This document shows, one piece after another, positions 34,280-43,894 of a stretch of DNA of 64,000 bases; position 1 is the first letter of the stretch, and every line of letters starts with the position of its first letter. The notes under the pieces are model-generated. The model worked only from the letters and a program-made list of their open reading frames with translations. It did not search any database and was not told the DNA's origin. The stretch is from XYA12-FULL-58-9 sp001798605. Lineage in GTDB: Bacteria; Myxococcota; XYA12-FULL-58-9. A program made the translations under genes and the position numbers. The stretch spans positions 1 through 64,000 of the forward strand of contig DAINMX010000005.1 in assembly GCA_036736205.1 (NCBI GenBank), given 5' to 3'.

Positions 34280-35362
34280 TCACTTGATATTGAACGGACC
34301 GAAAGGGAAGTTCTTCACCGGCGAATCACTTTGGGATGCCGGGAAAGTCCATTGGCGCATACCGCGAGCAATACACTCGGGAAGCGAAGTACCAAGGACG
34401 TAGCTCGGACCTTTGACCGAAGGATTCGCGACCGTCCCATTGGCGCGAATGGTCCAGTTGAGGACCAAGGTGTGTTTGCCTGGGGTCAGCTCGCCTCTTT
34501 GTCGGGCCCCTTGAATGCAATTCTTCACCGTGGTCATGCCGTTTTTGACACCGTCCATGATGTCGTCCTTGCTAAGAGTCTTCTTGGCGGCGTTCTTAGA
34601 TATGTCATCCGCGGGTCCCTCGCCCTTCACGGCCGGAGGCGTATCAGCATTACCGGAAACTGGCTGCATGAACTTCGTCCGGGACCTCTTCGAGCGCGGT
34701 GTTCGCGTTGACGGCTCCTCTGCGTTGAGGACAGATGGTTCGCTTGCGGGGACGACCGTCGTTGCGGTGGCAACCGGTGACGTGGTCGATGCCAGTGGCG
34801 TGGTGGTCGATGCCAGTGGCGTGGTGGTCGATGCCAGTGGCGTGGTGGTCGATGCCGTGGCGGTGCCCTGCGCAGGAACAACGGCACCGGCGGATACCGT
34901 CGACGTCACGGCCGTTGTCCGGGGCGAACGCTCGGGTCCTGTGACTTGCAACACCAACAACAAGGCAAGGGCGGTCACGGCCGAGGAGGTGAGGCCTCCT
35001 ACGACAAAATGCCACGGGCGAATCTTCAAACGGGACCTTTCGACCATCGGTGTTGGTGGCGACCAAGACATCTGCTCCGCACCAAAGGCAAAGCTCGATG
35101 GCGGTGCAGCTGCGAAGGGGGCGATACCATCGGGTGCTGTGGAAGGTGGCGGTGCCTGGTGACTCACCGATACGGCCTCTATCTCTTCCTCGACCAATGC
35201 GGACAGGTCTCTTGCAGTGAAAGGCTTCCATTCAATCTCCGAGAGAGACTTGCCTGCGCTCATCGTGCCAAACGACCAATCCAAGGCTGTGTCACGTTCT
35301 CGGTGGGCTGCGAGGCTCGACACCTCGTCGCCTGCTTCAAGCTTATCGATGGGGGTGCTCAT
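34280..35362 (-). CDS. AgmX/PglI C-terminal domain protein (TonB-like, gliding-associated family)
   Basis: A 360-residue protein. The N-terminal 115 residues are cytoplasmic and disordered, one membrane helix lies at about 117-140 (HFVVGGLTSSAVTALALLLVLQV), then a Thr/Ala/Pro linker with three perfect LASTTTP repeats, and a C-terminal domain from about 270 (GMTTVKNCIQGARQRGELTPGKHTLVLNWTI, SLPECIARGMRQWTFPAS) that fits the AgmX/PglI family of myxobacteria, related to TonB-type C-terminal domains. It may span the periplasm to contact an outer-membrane partner. GAGGGAGG precedes the ATG. No ExbB/ExbD genes are linked. Confidence 0.8.
   Translation of the reverse strand: MSTPIDKLEAGDEVSSLAAHRERDTALDWSFGTMSAGKSLSEIEWKPFTARDLSALVEEEIEAVSVSHQAPPPSTAPDGIAPFAAAPPSSFAFGAEQMSWSPPTPMVERSRLKIRPWHFVVGGLTSSAVTALALLLVLQVTGPERSPRTTAVTSTVSAGAVVPAQGTATASTTTPLASTTTPLASTTTPLASTTSPVATATTVVPASEPSVLNAEEPSTRTPRSKRSRTKFMQPVSGNADTPPAVKGEGPADDISKNAAKKTLSKDDIMDGVKNGMTTVKNCIQGARQRGELTPGKHTLVLNWTIRANGTVANPSVKGPSYVLGTSLPECIARGMRQWTFPASQSDSPVKNFPFGPFNIK
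34782..34856. repeat. 21-base tandem repeat in the linker of the AgmX/PglI protein
   Basis: Three perfect 21-base units and a partial fourth (first 12 bases), coding seven-residue LASTTTP-type units. In-frame copy-number change would lengthen or shorten the periplasmic linker. Confidence 0.93.
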
Positions 35363-35692
35363 TCGCCGACCTCCCTCTCACCTGGGGTTTCACAATTTTG
35401 TCGTCCGATCGCGAAAGACTGGGAACCTGTTGTTGTGAGCCACCGACACCCACATCCTCTCACCTTCCGAATTCCCATGTCGGAGCCGGGTGGTACCGCG
35501 AATCAATGTCCGGGAGCCGATCGGCTCTGCATCCTCCACTTTGCCAAGCCCCGATGCCCAAGACCTGCACAGAAGACGCGGATTTACCCATGATTCTAAG
35601 ATCCATCTTTCTTTGCGGCGTTTATGGAAGAAGGCGTAAGACTTGCAGTACACTGCTGTATGCAATGTGTGTCTGCAATTGCCACTCTGTGG
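35363..35692. other. Intergenic region without a recognised feature
   Basis: 330 bases between the divergent AgmX/PglI gene and the small lipoprotein gene. I see no tRNA, hairpin or repeat. It must contain promoters for both directions, but no clear -10/-35 pair stands out. Confidence 0.5.
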
Positions 35693-36031
35693 ATGAAGGG
35701 GCTCGTGGTTGGTTTGCTGGTCTTTCTTTCCGGATGCACGGGGTGGATTGGTGAAGCAACCGATGTTGGCGCTGTGGTCATTGTTGATGCGCTGGCACTA
35801 CACGGCTCGACCAACACGGCGCGGTCCGTGGTGGTGGGAGACCTGGAGGATGGTGATGGCCACGCTGATCTCAGTTGGTCGGCGCAGTTCGTGTTAGACT
35901 CCGGACGGTCACTAAACAGCCTCGAGGAAGATACTGGTGATAGAGCGACCTACACCGTACGACTGCGGGCCGCCGATTCTGCGACCGATGACGTGTCCTA
36001 TCGTCGCGTCAAGATCACGTTGTTCGAGTGA
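35693..36031 (+). CDS. Small lipoprotein of unknown function
   Basis: A 112-residue product starting MKGLVVGLLVFLSGC, a short lipoprotein signal with lipobox FLSGC at Cys15. The mature protein is mostly beta in character (VGAVVIVDALALHG, ARSVVVGDLEDGDG, YTVRLRAADSATD) and acidic. No family is recognised. The frame is open upstream to 35624, so the start is uncertain and no strong ribosome site is seen at any candidate. It ends 10 bases before the next exported-protein gene and is probably co-expressed with it. Confidence 0.6.
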   Translation: MKGLVVGLLVFLSGCTGWIGEATDVGAVVIVDALALHGSTNTARSVVVGDLEDGDGHADLSWSAQFVLDSGRSLNSLEEDTGDRATYTVRLRAADSATDDVSYRRVKITLFE

Positions 36032-36041
36032 CAGGTGTTTC

Positions 36042-37432
36042 ATGAAAATGGCCGTTCGGAACTCCGTTGTCGCGGCATACGTCCTGTGTCTCGTTGGCCT
36101 TGTGATTCCTCGAAGCGCCGCGGGCGGTGTCAGAGAGGATCTGCTTGCCCTCTCAGGGGGCAAGCGAGTCAAGCTAGCATGGCAACGGGATTTCAGCTCG
36201 GACAACAGAGGCGTCTTTGGCAACGCCGACACCTTTGAGCTTGTCGTTTTTGATACCGACGTCGGATCTGAACAGACTCTGATCAGCACCCGAGACGATT
36301 ACAGTAAGCCTCTCATTACCCATGATGGCGGCCGCATCGTCTTCTCTGATCGCAAGGACAAGAAGGTTCGAGTCGTCAATTGGAACGGTGGCACCATAAC
36401 CACCCTCAAGAACGGTTTTGCCGGGGCCGTCTGGTTTGACGAGTCGGCGAACATTCAGTGGGTCTATTACCAAGAGGACTACAACGGCGACGATCCCGAT
36501 AGCGCTGATTACCCGATCAAACGTTTCAACCTCGACAATCCCGGTCAAACGGAGTTGGTCTACGACATGTCAGGGACGAGCATTCAATGGGCCTCCATCT
36601 CCGGGGATGGCAGCAGGTTCATGGCAAGTTTCCCCTGGCCCTATTCGAAACTCATCCAGCCCAATTATGACGGCAGCGGCAATGCTGCACTCACCGACTA
36701 TCCCAGTGGTTGTTGGACTACCATCACCCCCGACGACACCTATCGGGTTGGGGTCTTCGATGGTGCCCATCGCAACTGGAAGGTCAAAGATACCCCGAGC
36801 TCCAGCGAAGTCCTCTTGGCTCTGAGCACAGCCCCAGGTCTCGAAGCGCCCGAATGTTCCAACCCCGCCCATCAAACTTGGGAGATCTATCATCCCAAGC
36901 ATTCAAACAACGCTCGTTTTGTCGTGATCACTGGCCCCTACAAAATCAACACCGCCGGTGGAGACCCCTGCGGACGTAACAATATCTCCGACGGCGGTCC
37001 GGCTGTAGAGGTCTACTTCGGTATGATCGACGAAGCGTTCCGCACCGTGACCAACTGGGTGAAGATCACCAGCAATACCCGCGGCGATTTCTATCCTGAC
37101 GCGTGGATTCAACCGGGTCTGTCCACCGCAGTCCGTATTGACGCCTTTGGCGTCGAGCCGACGGCGATCATCGAAGGAGCAAACGCGATTCTGAATTGGG
37201 ATACCACCAACGCTGATTCAGTGAGTCTCAATCCCGGCGGTGCGGTCAATGAGGACGGTTCGTTGTCAGTGAGCCCCTCTGCGACCACCACCTATCGTCT
37301 AACCGCTACCAACGGCCAAGGTTCTGTGCACCGAGACGCGACGGTCACGGTTTGGCCGATCGACGACCTGCACATGAAGATCAACGTCGGCGACGGCTCA
37401 CCGTCAGTCAATGGCTGGCAGGATGAGGATGC
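36042..37432 (+). CDS. Large exported protein, 5' part (propeller-like and Ig-like domains), cut by gap
   Basis: At least 463 residues before the gap. It begins with a signal peptide (MAVRNSVVAAYVLCLVGLVIPRSAAGG). Residues about 35-340 show PD40/TolB-like beta-propeller strands (RIVFSDRKDKKVRVVNWNGG, WASISGDGSRFMASFPWPYSK). At about 365-445 lies an Ig-like domain of the type IEGANAILNWDTTNADSVSLNPGG. Just before the gap, MKINVGDGSPSVNGWQDED resembles the start of a malectin-like carbohydrate-binding domain. The reading frame after the gap differs, which is expected when gap size is arbitrary; the two parts are very likely one gene. Confidence 0.72.
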
Positions 37433-37532
37433 NNNNNNNNNNNNNNNNNNNNNNNNNNNNNNNNNNNNNNNNNNNNNNNNNNNNNNNNNNNNNNNNNNNN
37501 NNNNNNNNNNNNNNNNNNNNNNNNNNNNNNNN
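37433..37532. other. Assembly gap (100 N) inside an exported-protein gene
   Basis: Exactly 100 N in the middle of a malectin-like domain. Reading frames on the two sides differ by an amount that only says the real gap length is not 100 modulo 3. Confidence 0.98.
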
Positions 37533-39700
37533 ACAATTTCAATCCGGGACTCGCGGGAACTGTGTCCGTTCAGTCCTTTGGGGTGACCGTCTCCGACAGC
37601 AATGGTCTGCAAATCATTGCCGAGGCAGACGGTGGCGACGACGTCTTCGAGTCAGGGATAGAGATCCTCGTCGCCCCTGATGACGACATCGTGAGTCCAT
37701 CGGTGCGAATTCAATCGCCGAGCAACAATGCTCACCTGAGCGGAGAGGTAACCTTCTCCGGCGTGGCCTCCGATAACAGCTTTCTCTCACGGATAGAGAT
37801 ATCGATCGATGGTGATATCCCCGACACGGCGGGGGGCACTTCGAGTTGGAGTTACAGTCTCATCACCAACAGTCTCACCGACGGTGAGCATCTCGTCACC
37901 GCGCGGGCGGTCGATGCCTCCGGCAATTCGGCCTCCGATTCAATTAGAGTCTTCACCGAGAACGGTCAGTCGATTCATCTCGTAAGCCCCAATGGAGGTA
38001 CGGTGTGGCGCGCCGGCACCACCGCGTCTATCCAATGGTCGACAATCAATCTTGCCAATGTCATGATCATGTACTCTCTCGACGGCGGTGCTTCTTACTA
38101 CGAGCTCGCTCAAACAGTGCTCGACACCGATCCCGAGTGGGGAAACTATCGGTGGCGAGTGCCGAACGCACCCACTGAACGGGCGCGCATTTTGGTGCAA
38201 GGTTACTTTGGCGAAGCACCCGTGCAGTCGGAAGTTTTCGCGATTTCAGCAAACGACAATCCGGTCGTTCTCATCGAGCCAACAGCTGACCTTGTCGCCA
38301 CCGCTGGAGAGCCTATTGACGTCGTTTGGAGCGCCGAAGGAGTGGACTTTGTATTGCTCGAGTATTCGCTCGAGGACGGACTCGAGTGGAGCATTATCGA
38401 CGTGGTGAAGGTGAGCGATGAACAGTGGGGCCGATATGAGTGGCTCGCTCCCTGGGTGAGTACGCCCTTCGCTCGAGTGCGAGCTTACGTCTCCGACGGT
38501 GCCTCAAGCACGTCTGATCCCTTTGTCATTCAACCCCCGACCGGCCTGATTGCTGGTGACGTCGAGGTGGAACGAATCAACATCTCGGGGCACATCCCCA
38601 AGGACTTTGGTGAGGTCGACAAGCTGACGATACAGGGGAGGAAAGTCAAAATGGGTGCCTCCGGGGCGTTCGACGCTAACATTGTGGTCCCCGTCGGTGT
38701 GGAGAGCGTCGTCGTCAGCATGGAGGTTTCGCGAAACGGTCGGTCAAAGAAGCGATTGCTTCGCGTCGACGTGACGCAAGCCCAGCCGCCCATTGAGGGC
38801 CTTGAGGTCGCCGAAGACGAGCTTAGGGCATTTCTTGGCGGCAAGGGCGGCGTGCTCACCTGGGTCGACGGTGGTGGTACCATAAAGGTTCTCGATTTCC
38901 GGGGGTCGAGCCCACAAGTCAAGCCGCTCTCCTCTGACATCGATTGCATCAACCCGCTCATTTCTCCCGATGGCACCCGCATCCTCTACAGTGTTGGCAG
39001 TGCTTCTGGTCCCAAGCTCATTCGCGCACGGGATCTCACCGGGGGAAGCCCCCAACAAATTGGTGCCGGCGACGTTGCTTACTGGCACATCACCGCTAAC
39101 GGCGAGAAGGTCCTCTATTGTGATTGGTCCGACAAGGAAGACAACGGTGCTTCTGGCAAGACCTATCTGCAATCCATCGAGTTCGGAGGGACAACTCTCG
39201 TCGGCGCACCGACGGTGCTACACGATCGCGCCATGGACGCCGGTGTCAATGGTGACGGGCGTTGGCTCGGCCAGGTGTACAATAACCTCTGGGCCTATGA
39301 TGGCCTGTATGATCGCGAGTATCCCCCTAGCAGCTTCTTCCTCGATGATGGCGTGCCGGCCGATCACCAAACCTGCAACGGATCGATGGCCCCAGACGCG
39401 AGCGCACGCTTGATGACGCTGGTGATTCCCCACGATTGGGTGCGCGTTTTCTCCTACAACGCGGAGTTGGATCATTTTGAGATGACCTCCCAGTTTGAGC
39501 TTCCCGCCGGTTCCCAGGAGTGGGAGTTCCCCGAGTGGTCGACCCACCCCGGCTTCTTCACCGCGGTTCTGCGCGGCCCCGACCTCAAGTTCAGTGTCTA
39601 CATCGGCAAAGTATCCGTGGGTACTGGCGTTCCCGAGCTCTTGCGAATTACCCGCAAGGAAGACAACGCAACATACAGCCACCTGTTTGTCGCACCTTGA
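37533..39700 (+). CDS. Large exported protein, 3' part (Ig-like repeats and C-terminal propeller)
   Basis: 722 residues after the gap (first full codon at 37535), continuing the malectin-like domain (NFNPGLAGTVSVQSFGVTV). Next comes an Ig-like module (IQSPSNNAHLSGEVTFSGVASDNSF), then two copies of a roughly 95-residue sandwich domain (SPNGGTVWRAGTTASIQWST...VMIMYSLDGGASYYEL and IEPTADLVATAGEPIDVVWSAEGVDFVLLEYSLEDG). A short linker region leads to a C-terminal PD40-like propeller (NPLISPDGTRILYSVG, YWHITANGEKVLYCDW). No anchor or sorting signal is seen. Likely a secreted carbohydrate- or protein-binding surface protein; this is inferred from domains only. Confidence 0.72.
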
Positions 39701-39724
39701 ACGATCTCGACTGCCACAGGGCGG

Positions 39725-40393
39725 TCACGTGCCCCCAACTCCCTGCCACAGAAACCACACGCCCATGATCAGGATGAACACCATGCTGAGTCGATTGATC
39801 ATCGCCCGGTGACGTGCCAACAACTCGTCCACCACGGACAAGGTCAACATCGCGGGCATCGTCCCCACACCAAAGACGAGTAGCGCCAAACCTCCGGCCA
39901 CCGCCCCACCCCGTGCCGCAGCGGCGATCACCGCGACATACAACAGCCCGCACGGGAGAAACCCGAGCAGTATCCCGGTGAGCAAAGCGTTGCCCGGTGC
40001 CCGCTTGCGGATGACTCCGGCAACCCGAGCGAAGAGTGGGCCGCCGCCCACGGCCAGCCGCGGTACCAGTTGGAGCAATGACGCAAGCGCGTAAACTATC
40101 AACAATCCACCAGCCAACGCCGCAGCGACTCTCTGAATACCCAACATGTCGGCGGCGAGATCCACCGCACCTCCCAAGGCCCCGACAACAGCCCCAAGGC
40201 CCGTGTAGGTGATCACCCGGCCCGCGCCGTATAGACCTTGATGCAGAAAAAGGTTGCTGCGCCCCGATCCGAGAGGGCCGAATCTGCGCGAGACGTAAAG
40301 GACAAACGGACCGCACATGCCAACACAGTGGCCAAATCCGCCGAGCAGGCCCAGTGTAAAAAAACCAAACAGATCGAGAGACTCACGCATCAT
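39725..40393 (-). CDS. Sulfite exporter TauE/SafE-like, UreH-type membrane protein
   Basis: A 222-residue inner-membrane protein with about six helices. The two hallmark motifs of this family, GHCVGMCGPFVLY (22-34) and GFLPCGLLYVAV, are present; the Cys residues may carry copper or redox function. Relatives often sit next to cbb3 oxidase assembly genes and are proposed to act in copper handling or cytochrome biogenesis. It lies 23 bases downstream of a YtkA/FixH-like gene, so the two are co-transcribed. The cco cluster is 18 kb away in this window. Confidence 0.83.
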   Translation of the reverse strand: MMRESLDLFGFFTLGLLGGFGHCVGMCGPFVLYVSRRFGPLGSGRSNLFLHQGLYGAGRVITYTGLGAVVGALGGAVDLAADMLGIQRVAAALAGGLLIVYALASLLQLVPRLAVGGGPLFARVAGVIRKRAPGNALLTGILLGFLPCGLLYVAVIAAAARGGAVAGGLALLVFGVGTMPAMLTLSVVDELLARHRAMINRLSMVFILIMGVWFLWQGVGGT

Positions 40394-40416
40394 TCACCAT
40401 CGGAGCTTGCCCGCAT

Positions 40417-40908
40417 TCATAAATGGCGTGCGAGCTCGATCCTGAAGCGACCGCGATGCTCCTGGTCATCCTGTCGCGCCGCGAGAGTTCCAAACCACAA
40501 CCGTCCGCCACTGGGGCACGTTGGCAAAACGACATCCTTGGCGAGCCAGCGTCCATCGCCGGCAGCGATGAGACTGTAATCATGGGGTCCCATGTCCATC
40601 TTCATGTTGAAGGACAATCGCGCACTGTCAACCGGCGCACCCTTGTCTTTCAAAACAAACTCGAAGGTGAGGTTCGTCATCGGCAAGGGCGGACGGGGAG
40701 AAACAACGACATCGGCAACGAGAGGTCCGAGCTTCATCGTTCCGTTCTTCTGCGATACGTCTAGCTCACCGGTCGACTGGCCGCTCGTCACCTCGCCTTC
40801 AACGGCTGTTCCCGTGTTGACCAAGCGACTGAGATAGATTCCCCCAAACAGCAGAACGGCCACAACAACACCGACGATGGTATTGCGATTGTGGGCATTG
40901 GCAGTCAT
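40417..40908 (-). CDS. Membrane-anchored YtkA/FixH-like protein
   Basis: A 163-residue protein. The ATG at 40908 has GGAGA upstream. A single N-terminal membrane helix (TIVGVVVAVLLFGGIYLSRL) is followed by a periplasmic beta-sandwich: PRPPLPMTNLTFEFVLKDKGAPVDSARLSFNMKMDMGPHDYSL, WLAKDVVLPTCPSGGRLWF. The Met/His-rich NMKMDMGPHDY stretch is typical of YtkA-like domains and could bind copper. It is paired with the SafE-like protein, so a role in copper delivery to respiratory oxidase is plausible but not shown. Confidence 0.75.
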   Translation of the reverse strand: MTANAHNRNTIVGVVVAVLLFGGIYLSRLVNTGTAVEGEVTSGQSTGELDVSQKNGTMKLGPLVADVVVSPRPPLPMTNLTFEFVLKDKGAPVDSARLSFNMKMDMGPHDYSLIAAGDGRWLAKDVVLPTCPSGGRLWFGTLAARQDDQEHRGRFRIELARHL

Positions 40909-41096
40909 CGGTATCTCCTGACATTGGCTGGCAGCATACGCAAAATCAGATCCAAAATCCCCACCCTTTCGATTCAAACACCTTGACCCCATCCCATGCA
41001 GATGTTGAGCTGTGCCCTCGAATCACATGTGCGCGCTGCAACACCCCAGAATGTGATGTTTCAGCCCATTCATAAATCATGGCATAGGGAGCCCCA

Positions 41097-42320
41097 ATGC
41101 CGGAAGGCACAACCACTCTCGAGCTGGATCTGATCCAAACCAGTGCCGCGGCCCTTGCGGTGCTGTTTCTCGGACGCATTCTCAATCGTTTGATTCCACC
41201 ATTGAGGAACTACAACATTCCGGAGCCCGTAGTCGGAGGCCTCGTCTTTGCTCTCGTGACCTCGATCATCTACTCGGTCACGGGTTACTCCCTGGCCTTT
41301 GATATGGCGCTCAAGACTCCCCTGATGCTGGTGTTCTTCACCACGGTCGGCATCGGCGCGAGCCTCAAACTGCTTGTCCGCGGTGGTCCCAAGGTTCTCC
41401 TATTCTTGGGTGTCGCATCGCTGTTGTTACTGGTGCAGAACAGCGCTGGCGTTGGCATGGCACTGCTCGCCGACGTTCACCCACTGCAGGGCTTGATCAC
41501 TGGATCGATTACCTTGTCTGGCGGTCACGGAACTGGCGTCACCTACGCCGACATCTTCTCCAGCGTCAACAACATGCAAGGAGTGATGGAACTCGCCATG
41601 GCGAGCGCCACCTTTGGTCTCGTTCTTGGTGGCCTCATCGGCGGCCCTGTCGCCAAGAGGTTGGTTGACAAGTACAACCTCAAGTCGAACGTCGACAACT
41701 CCGAATACCGCGATCACGAAGTGACCTATGACCCAGAGGACACCGACAGGGTTACCCCTCGGGTGATGATGGAGACGCTCTTCATCATTTTGCTCTGCAT
41801 GGCGTTTGGCGGAATCATCTATGAGTTCCTGAGCGACAAGGGTGTCACCGTACCAGCGTTCATCTGCGCGCTCTTTCTCGGCCTGATCTTCACCAATCTC
41901 ATGGACTTCACGGGGATCTACAAGATCAACAAGGAAGCCGTCGATCAATGGGGTACCATGGGTTTGTCGGTTTTTTTGGCCATGGCGTTGATGTCGCTCC
42001 GCTTGTGGGAGTTGCTCAACCTCGCCGGCCCCATGCTTCTCATTCTCCTGGTGCAGACTGTGACGATGGCCCTGTTTGCCTATTTTGTCACCTTCAGGTT
42101 GATGGGCAAAGATTACGATGCAGCCATCATCGCTAGCGGTCACTGTGGTTTTGGTTTGGGTGCCACACCCACTGCGGTAGCCAACATGGAAGCCTTGGTG
42201 ACCAGGTACGGTCCGTCGCCTCAGGCATTCTTGGTGGTGCCCATGGTCGGGGCTTTCTTTATCGACATCACCAACGCTCTGGTCATTCAGCTCTATCTAG
42301 CACTTCCTTTTGTTTCATGA
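41097..42320 (+). CDS. gltS: Sodium/glutamate symporter (GltS family)
   Basis: A 407-residue inner-membrane transporter with two inverted sets of helices. Family signatures: NYNIPEPVVGGLVFALV, FFTTVGIGASLKLL, the first re-entrant loop GSITLSGGHGTGVTYADIF and the second ASGHCGFGLGATPTAVANMEALVTRYGPSPQAFLVVPMVGAFFIDITNA. It should import glutamate with Na+. AGGGAG precedes the ATG. It is followed without a gap by a TAXI-type binding lipoprotein gene in the same direction. Confidence 0.93.
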   Translation: MPEGTTTLELDLIQTSAAALAVLFLGRILNRLIPPLRNYNIPEPVVGGLVFALVTSIIYSVTGYSLAFDMALKTPLMLVFFTTVGIGASLKLLVRGGPKVLLFLGVASLLLLVQNSAGVGMALLADVHPLQGLITGSITLSGGHGTGVTYADIFSSVNNMQGVMELAMASATFGLVLGGLIGGPVAKRLVDKYNLKSNVDNSEYRDHEVTYDPEDTDRVTPRVMMETLFIILLCMAFGGIIYEFLSDKGVTVPAFICALFLGLIFTNLMDFTGIYKINKEAVDQWGTMGLSVFLAMALMSLRLWELLNLAGPMLLILLVQTVTMALFAYFVTFRLMGKDYDAAIIASGHCGFGLGATPTAVANMEALVTRYGPSPQAFLVVPMVGAFFIDITNALVIQLYLALPFVS

Positions 42321-42372
42321 GCTCGTCGCGCCATTGGCCTTGCGATATCGACTCACAAAGATGAGGGACTCG

Positions 42373-43890
42373 ATGGTTCATCTCAAATCGAAGCGAGTTG
42401 CGACTGCGGCTGCGACACTGCTCGTCGCCAATTTCGCTCTTGCCACCATGATTGGTTGCCGACGTGGGCCCGACGCAGCCCAGCTGCAGGCAGACCTGCA
42501 AACCGAGCTCGACCAGAGTTTTGAGCCGGGATTATTTGGAATCGTCTCATTGAGTCGCAAAGGACATTACCCGTACAGCGTCGACACCGACGAGCGTGCA
42601 CGCGTCCTCATCTACTACAACGCAGAGATCGAGTTCCTCAAAAACCACGAACTCTCCAATTGGGATGCACTCAATGTCGGCTCGCTTATCTCTGTGCTCG
42701 GTGCGACACCGAAAGGTGTCCGGGGCGTCAAACCCGAGGGCAACCGCGTCGGCGATCGCATCGAGGTGCGCGGCACTGCCGCATTTGTCGAGAATGACGA
42801 GCGTTGGGAGCCGACCATCCACCGGCCCACGGGTACACAGGAGGATGGCCAAGCACCAACCGACAAGAACCTCATCCCCTATCGCGCTCGTCTCGAAGAG
42901 ATTGGTGAAGTTGGCTCACGATTCGACAACAAGAAGGACAAGCGCGACCTGGTATTTCTGGAGCAAGAGCTTTCCCGAGTTCTTGCCGCCGCCCGACAAC
43001 GCGCAGGCAAACGCGCAGGCTCTCTGACTTTTGCCACCGGCGCGCCGGGAGGAGAATACTTCCGCCAGGGCGAACTCCTAGCCAGAGTATTGACGGATGC
43101 GGGCTTTGTGGCCGACGCCTTCCCCACTGCGGGCAGTTTGGAAAGCTGTCGCCTAGTCGAGGATGGCGACGTTCTTATTGGCTTTGCTCAAAATGACGTC
43201 GCCAACATGGCCTACGGCGGAACCGGACTCTTTGAAGGCGAGGTTCCCATGAAGAGCCTGCGCGCTCTCGCCTCGCTCTACCCGGAGGCCATTCAAATCG
43301 TGGTCAAGCGCTCCTCTGGTATCAACAACATCGCAGACCTTCACGGCCGCCGCATCGACATCTCACCCCCCGGTTCTGGGTCGCGCATCAACGCCATCGA
43401 GGTGCTCGCTGCCGGTCATCTCACGCTTGGTGACTTTTCTCAGGTGCAAGGCAAACGGATATCGGAGGCAACAGCGGACCTCGTTCTTGACAAGATCGAC
43501 GCGGTTATCTTCACCAGCGCATTTCCGACCAAAGTTATTCATGATGCGGCCACATCCACTCCACTTAGGCTGCTCACCCTCGACGATGAGTTGGTGGGAG
43601 CGGTGCGAGAGCGCCACTCCTTTCTACTGGAGATGTCCCTCCCCAAGAATACCTATCCAGGCATGGACAATCCCGTCAACACTGTCGGCGTTACTGCCAT
43701 GCTCGTCGCCAACGAGTCGACTCCGGCCGCACGCATCGAGACGTTCCTGGGCCACCTGTTTGGCAACGTCGACATCCTCTCCCAGAACTCATCCCAAGCC
43801 TATCTCATCTCCGTCAAGACTGCGCGCTCAGGCATCTCCATTCCGCTGCATGAAGCTGCAGAGGGTGTCCTCAAGCGTCTCGAACGCTAG
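42373..43890 (+). CDS. TAXI-family (TRAP-type) substrate-binding lipoprotein with extra N-terminal domain
   Basis: A 505-residue lipoprotein. From the ATG at 42373 (GAGGGA four bases upstream) the N-terminus is KSKRVATAAATLLVANFALATMIGC, with lipobox Cys29. Another ATG at 42361 is possible. Residues about 40-215 form a domain I do not recognise. Residues about 220-505 match TAXI-type periplasmic binding proteins: LTFATGAPGGEYFRQGELLARVL, DVLIGFAQNDVANMAY, SSGINNIADLHGRRIDISPPGSGS. TAXI proteins normally feed a TRAP permease; none is nearby. It may instead be a ligand sensor or work with GltS, which lies just upstream. Confidence 0.82.
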   Translation: MVHLKSKRVATAAATLLVANFALATMIGCRRGPDAAQLQADLQTELDQSFEPGLFGIVSLSRKGHYPYSVDTDERARVLIYYNAEIEFLKNHELSNWDALNVGSLISVLGATPKGVRGVKPEGNRVGDRIEVRGTAAFVENDERWEPTIHRPTGTQEDGQAPTDKNLIPYRARLEEIGEVGSRFDNKKDKRDLVFLEQELSRVLAAARQRAGKRAGSLTFATGAPGGEYFRQGELLARVLTDAGFVADAFPTAGSLESCRLVEDGDVLIGFAQNDVANMAYGGTGLFEGEVPMKSLRALASLYPEAIQIVVKRSSGINNIADLHGRRIDISPPGSGSRINAIEVLAAGHLTLGDFSQVQGKRISEATADLVLDKIDAVIFTSAFPTKVIHDAATSTPLRLLTLDDELVGAVRERHSFLLEMSLPKNTYPGMDNPVNTVGVTAMLVANESTPAARIETFLGHLFGNVDILSQNSSQAYLISVKTARSGISIPLHEAAEGVLKRLER

Positions 43891-43894
43891 ACTC

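Noticed and set aside
41427..42143. Minus-strand frame of 238 codons opposite gltS
   Set aside because: Antisense to conserved GltS motifs; His/Glu/Asp-rich shadow composition.
42310..42372. Earlier start of the TAXI lipoprotein overlapping gltS
   Set aside because: It would add residues without signal-peptide character before the true basic and hydrophobic segment, and the best ribosome site (GAGGGA) serves the ATG at 42373.
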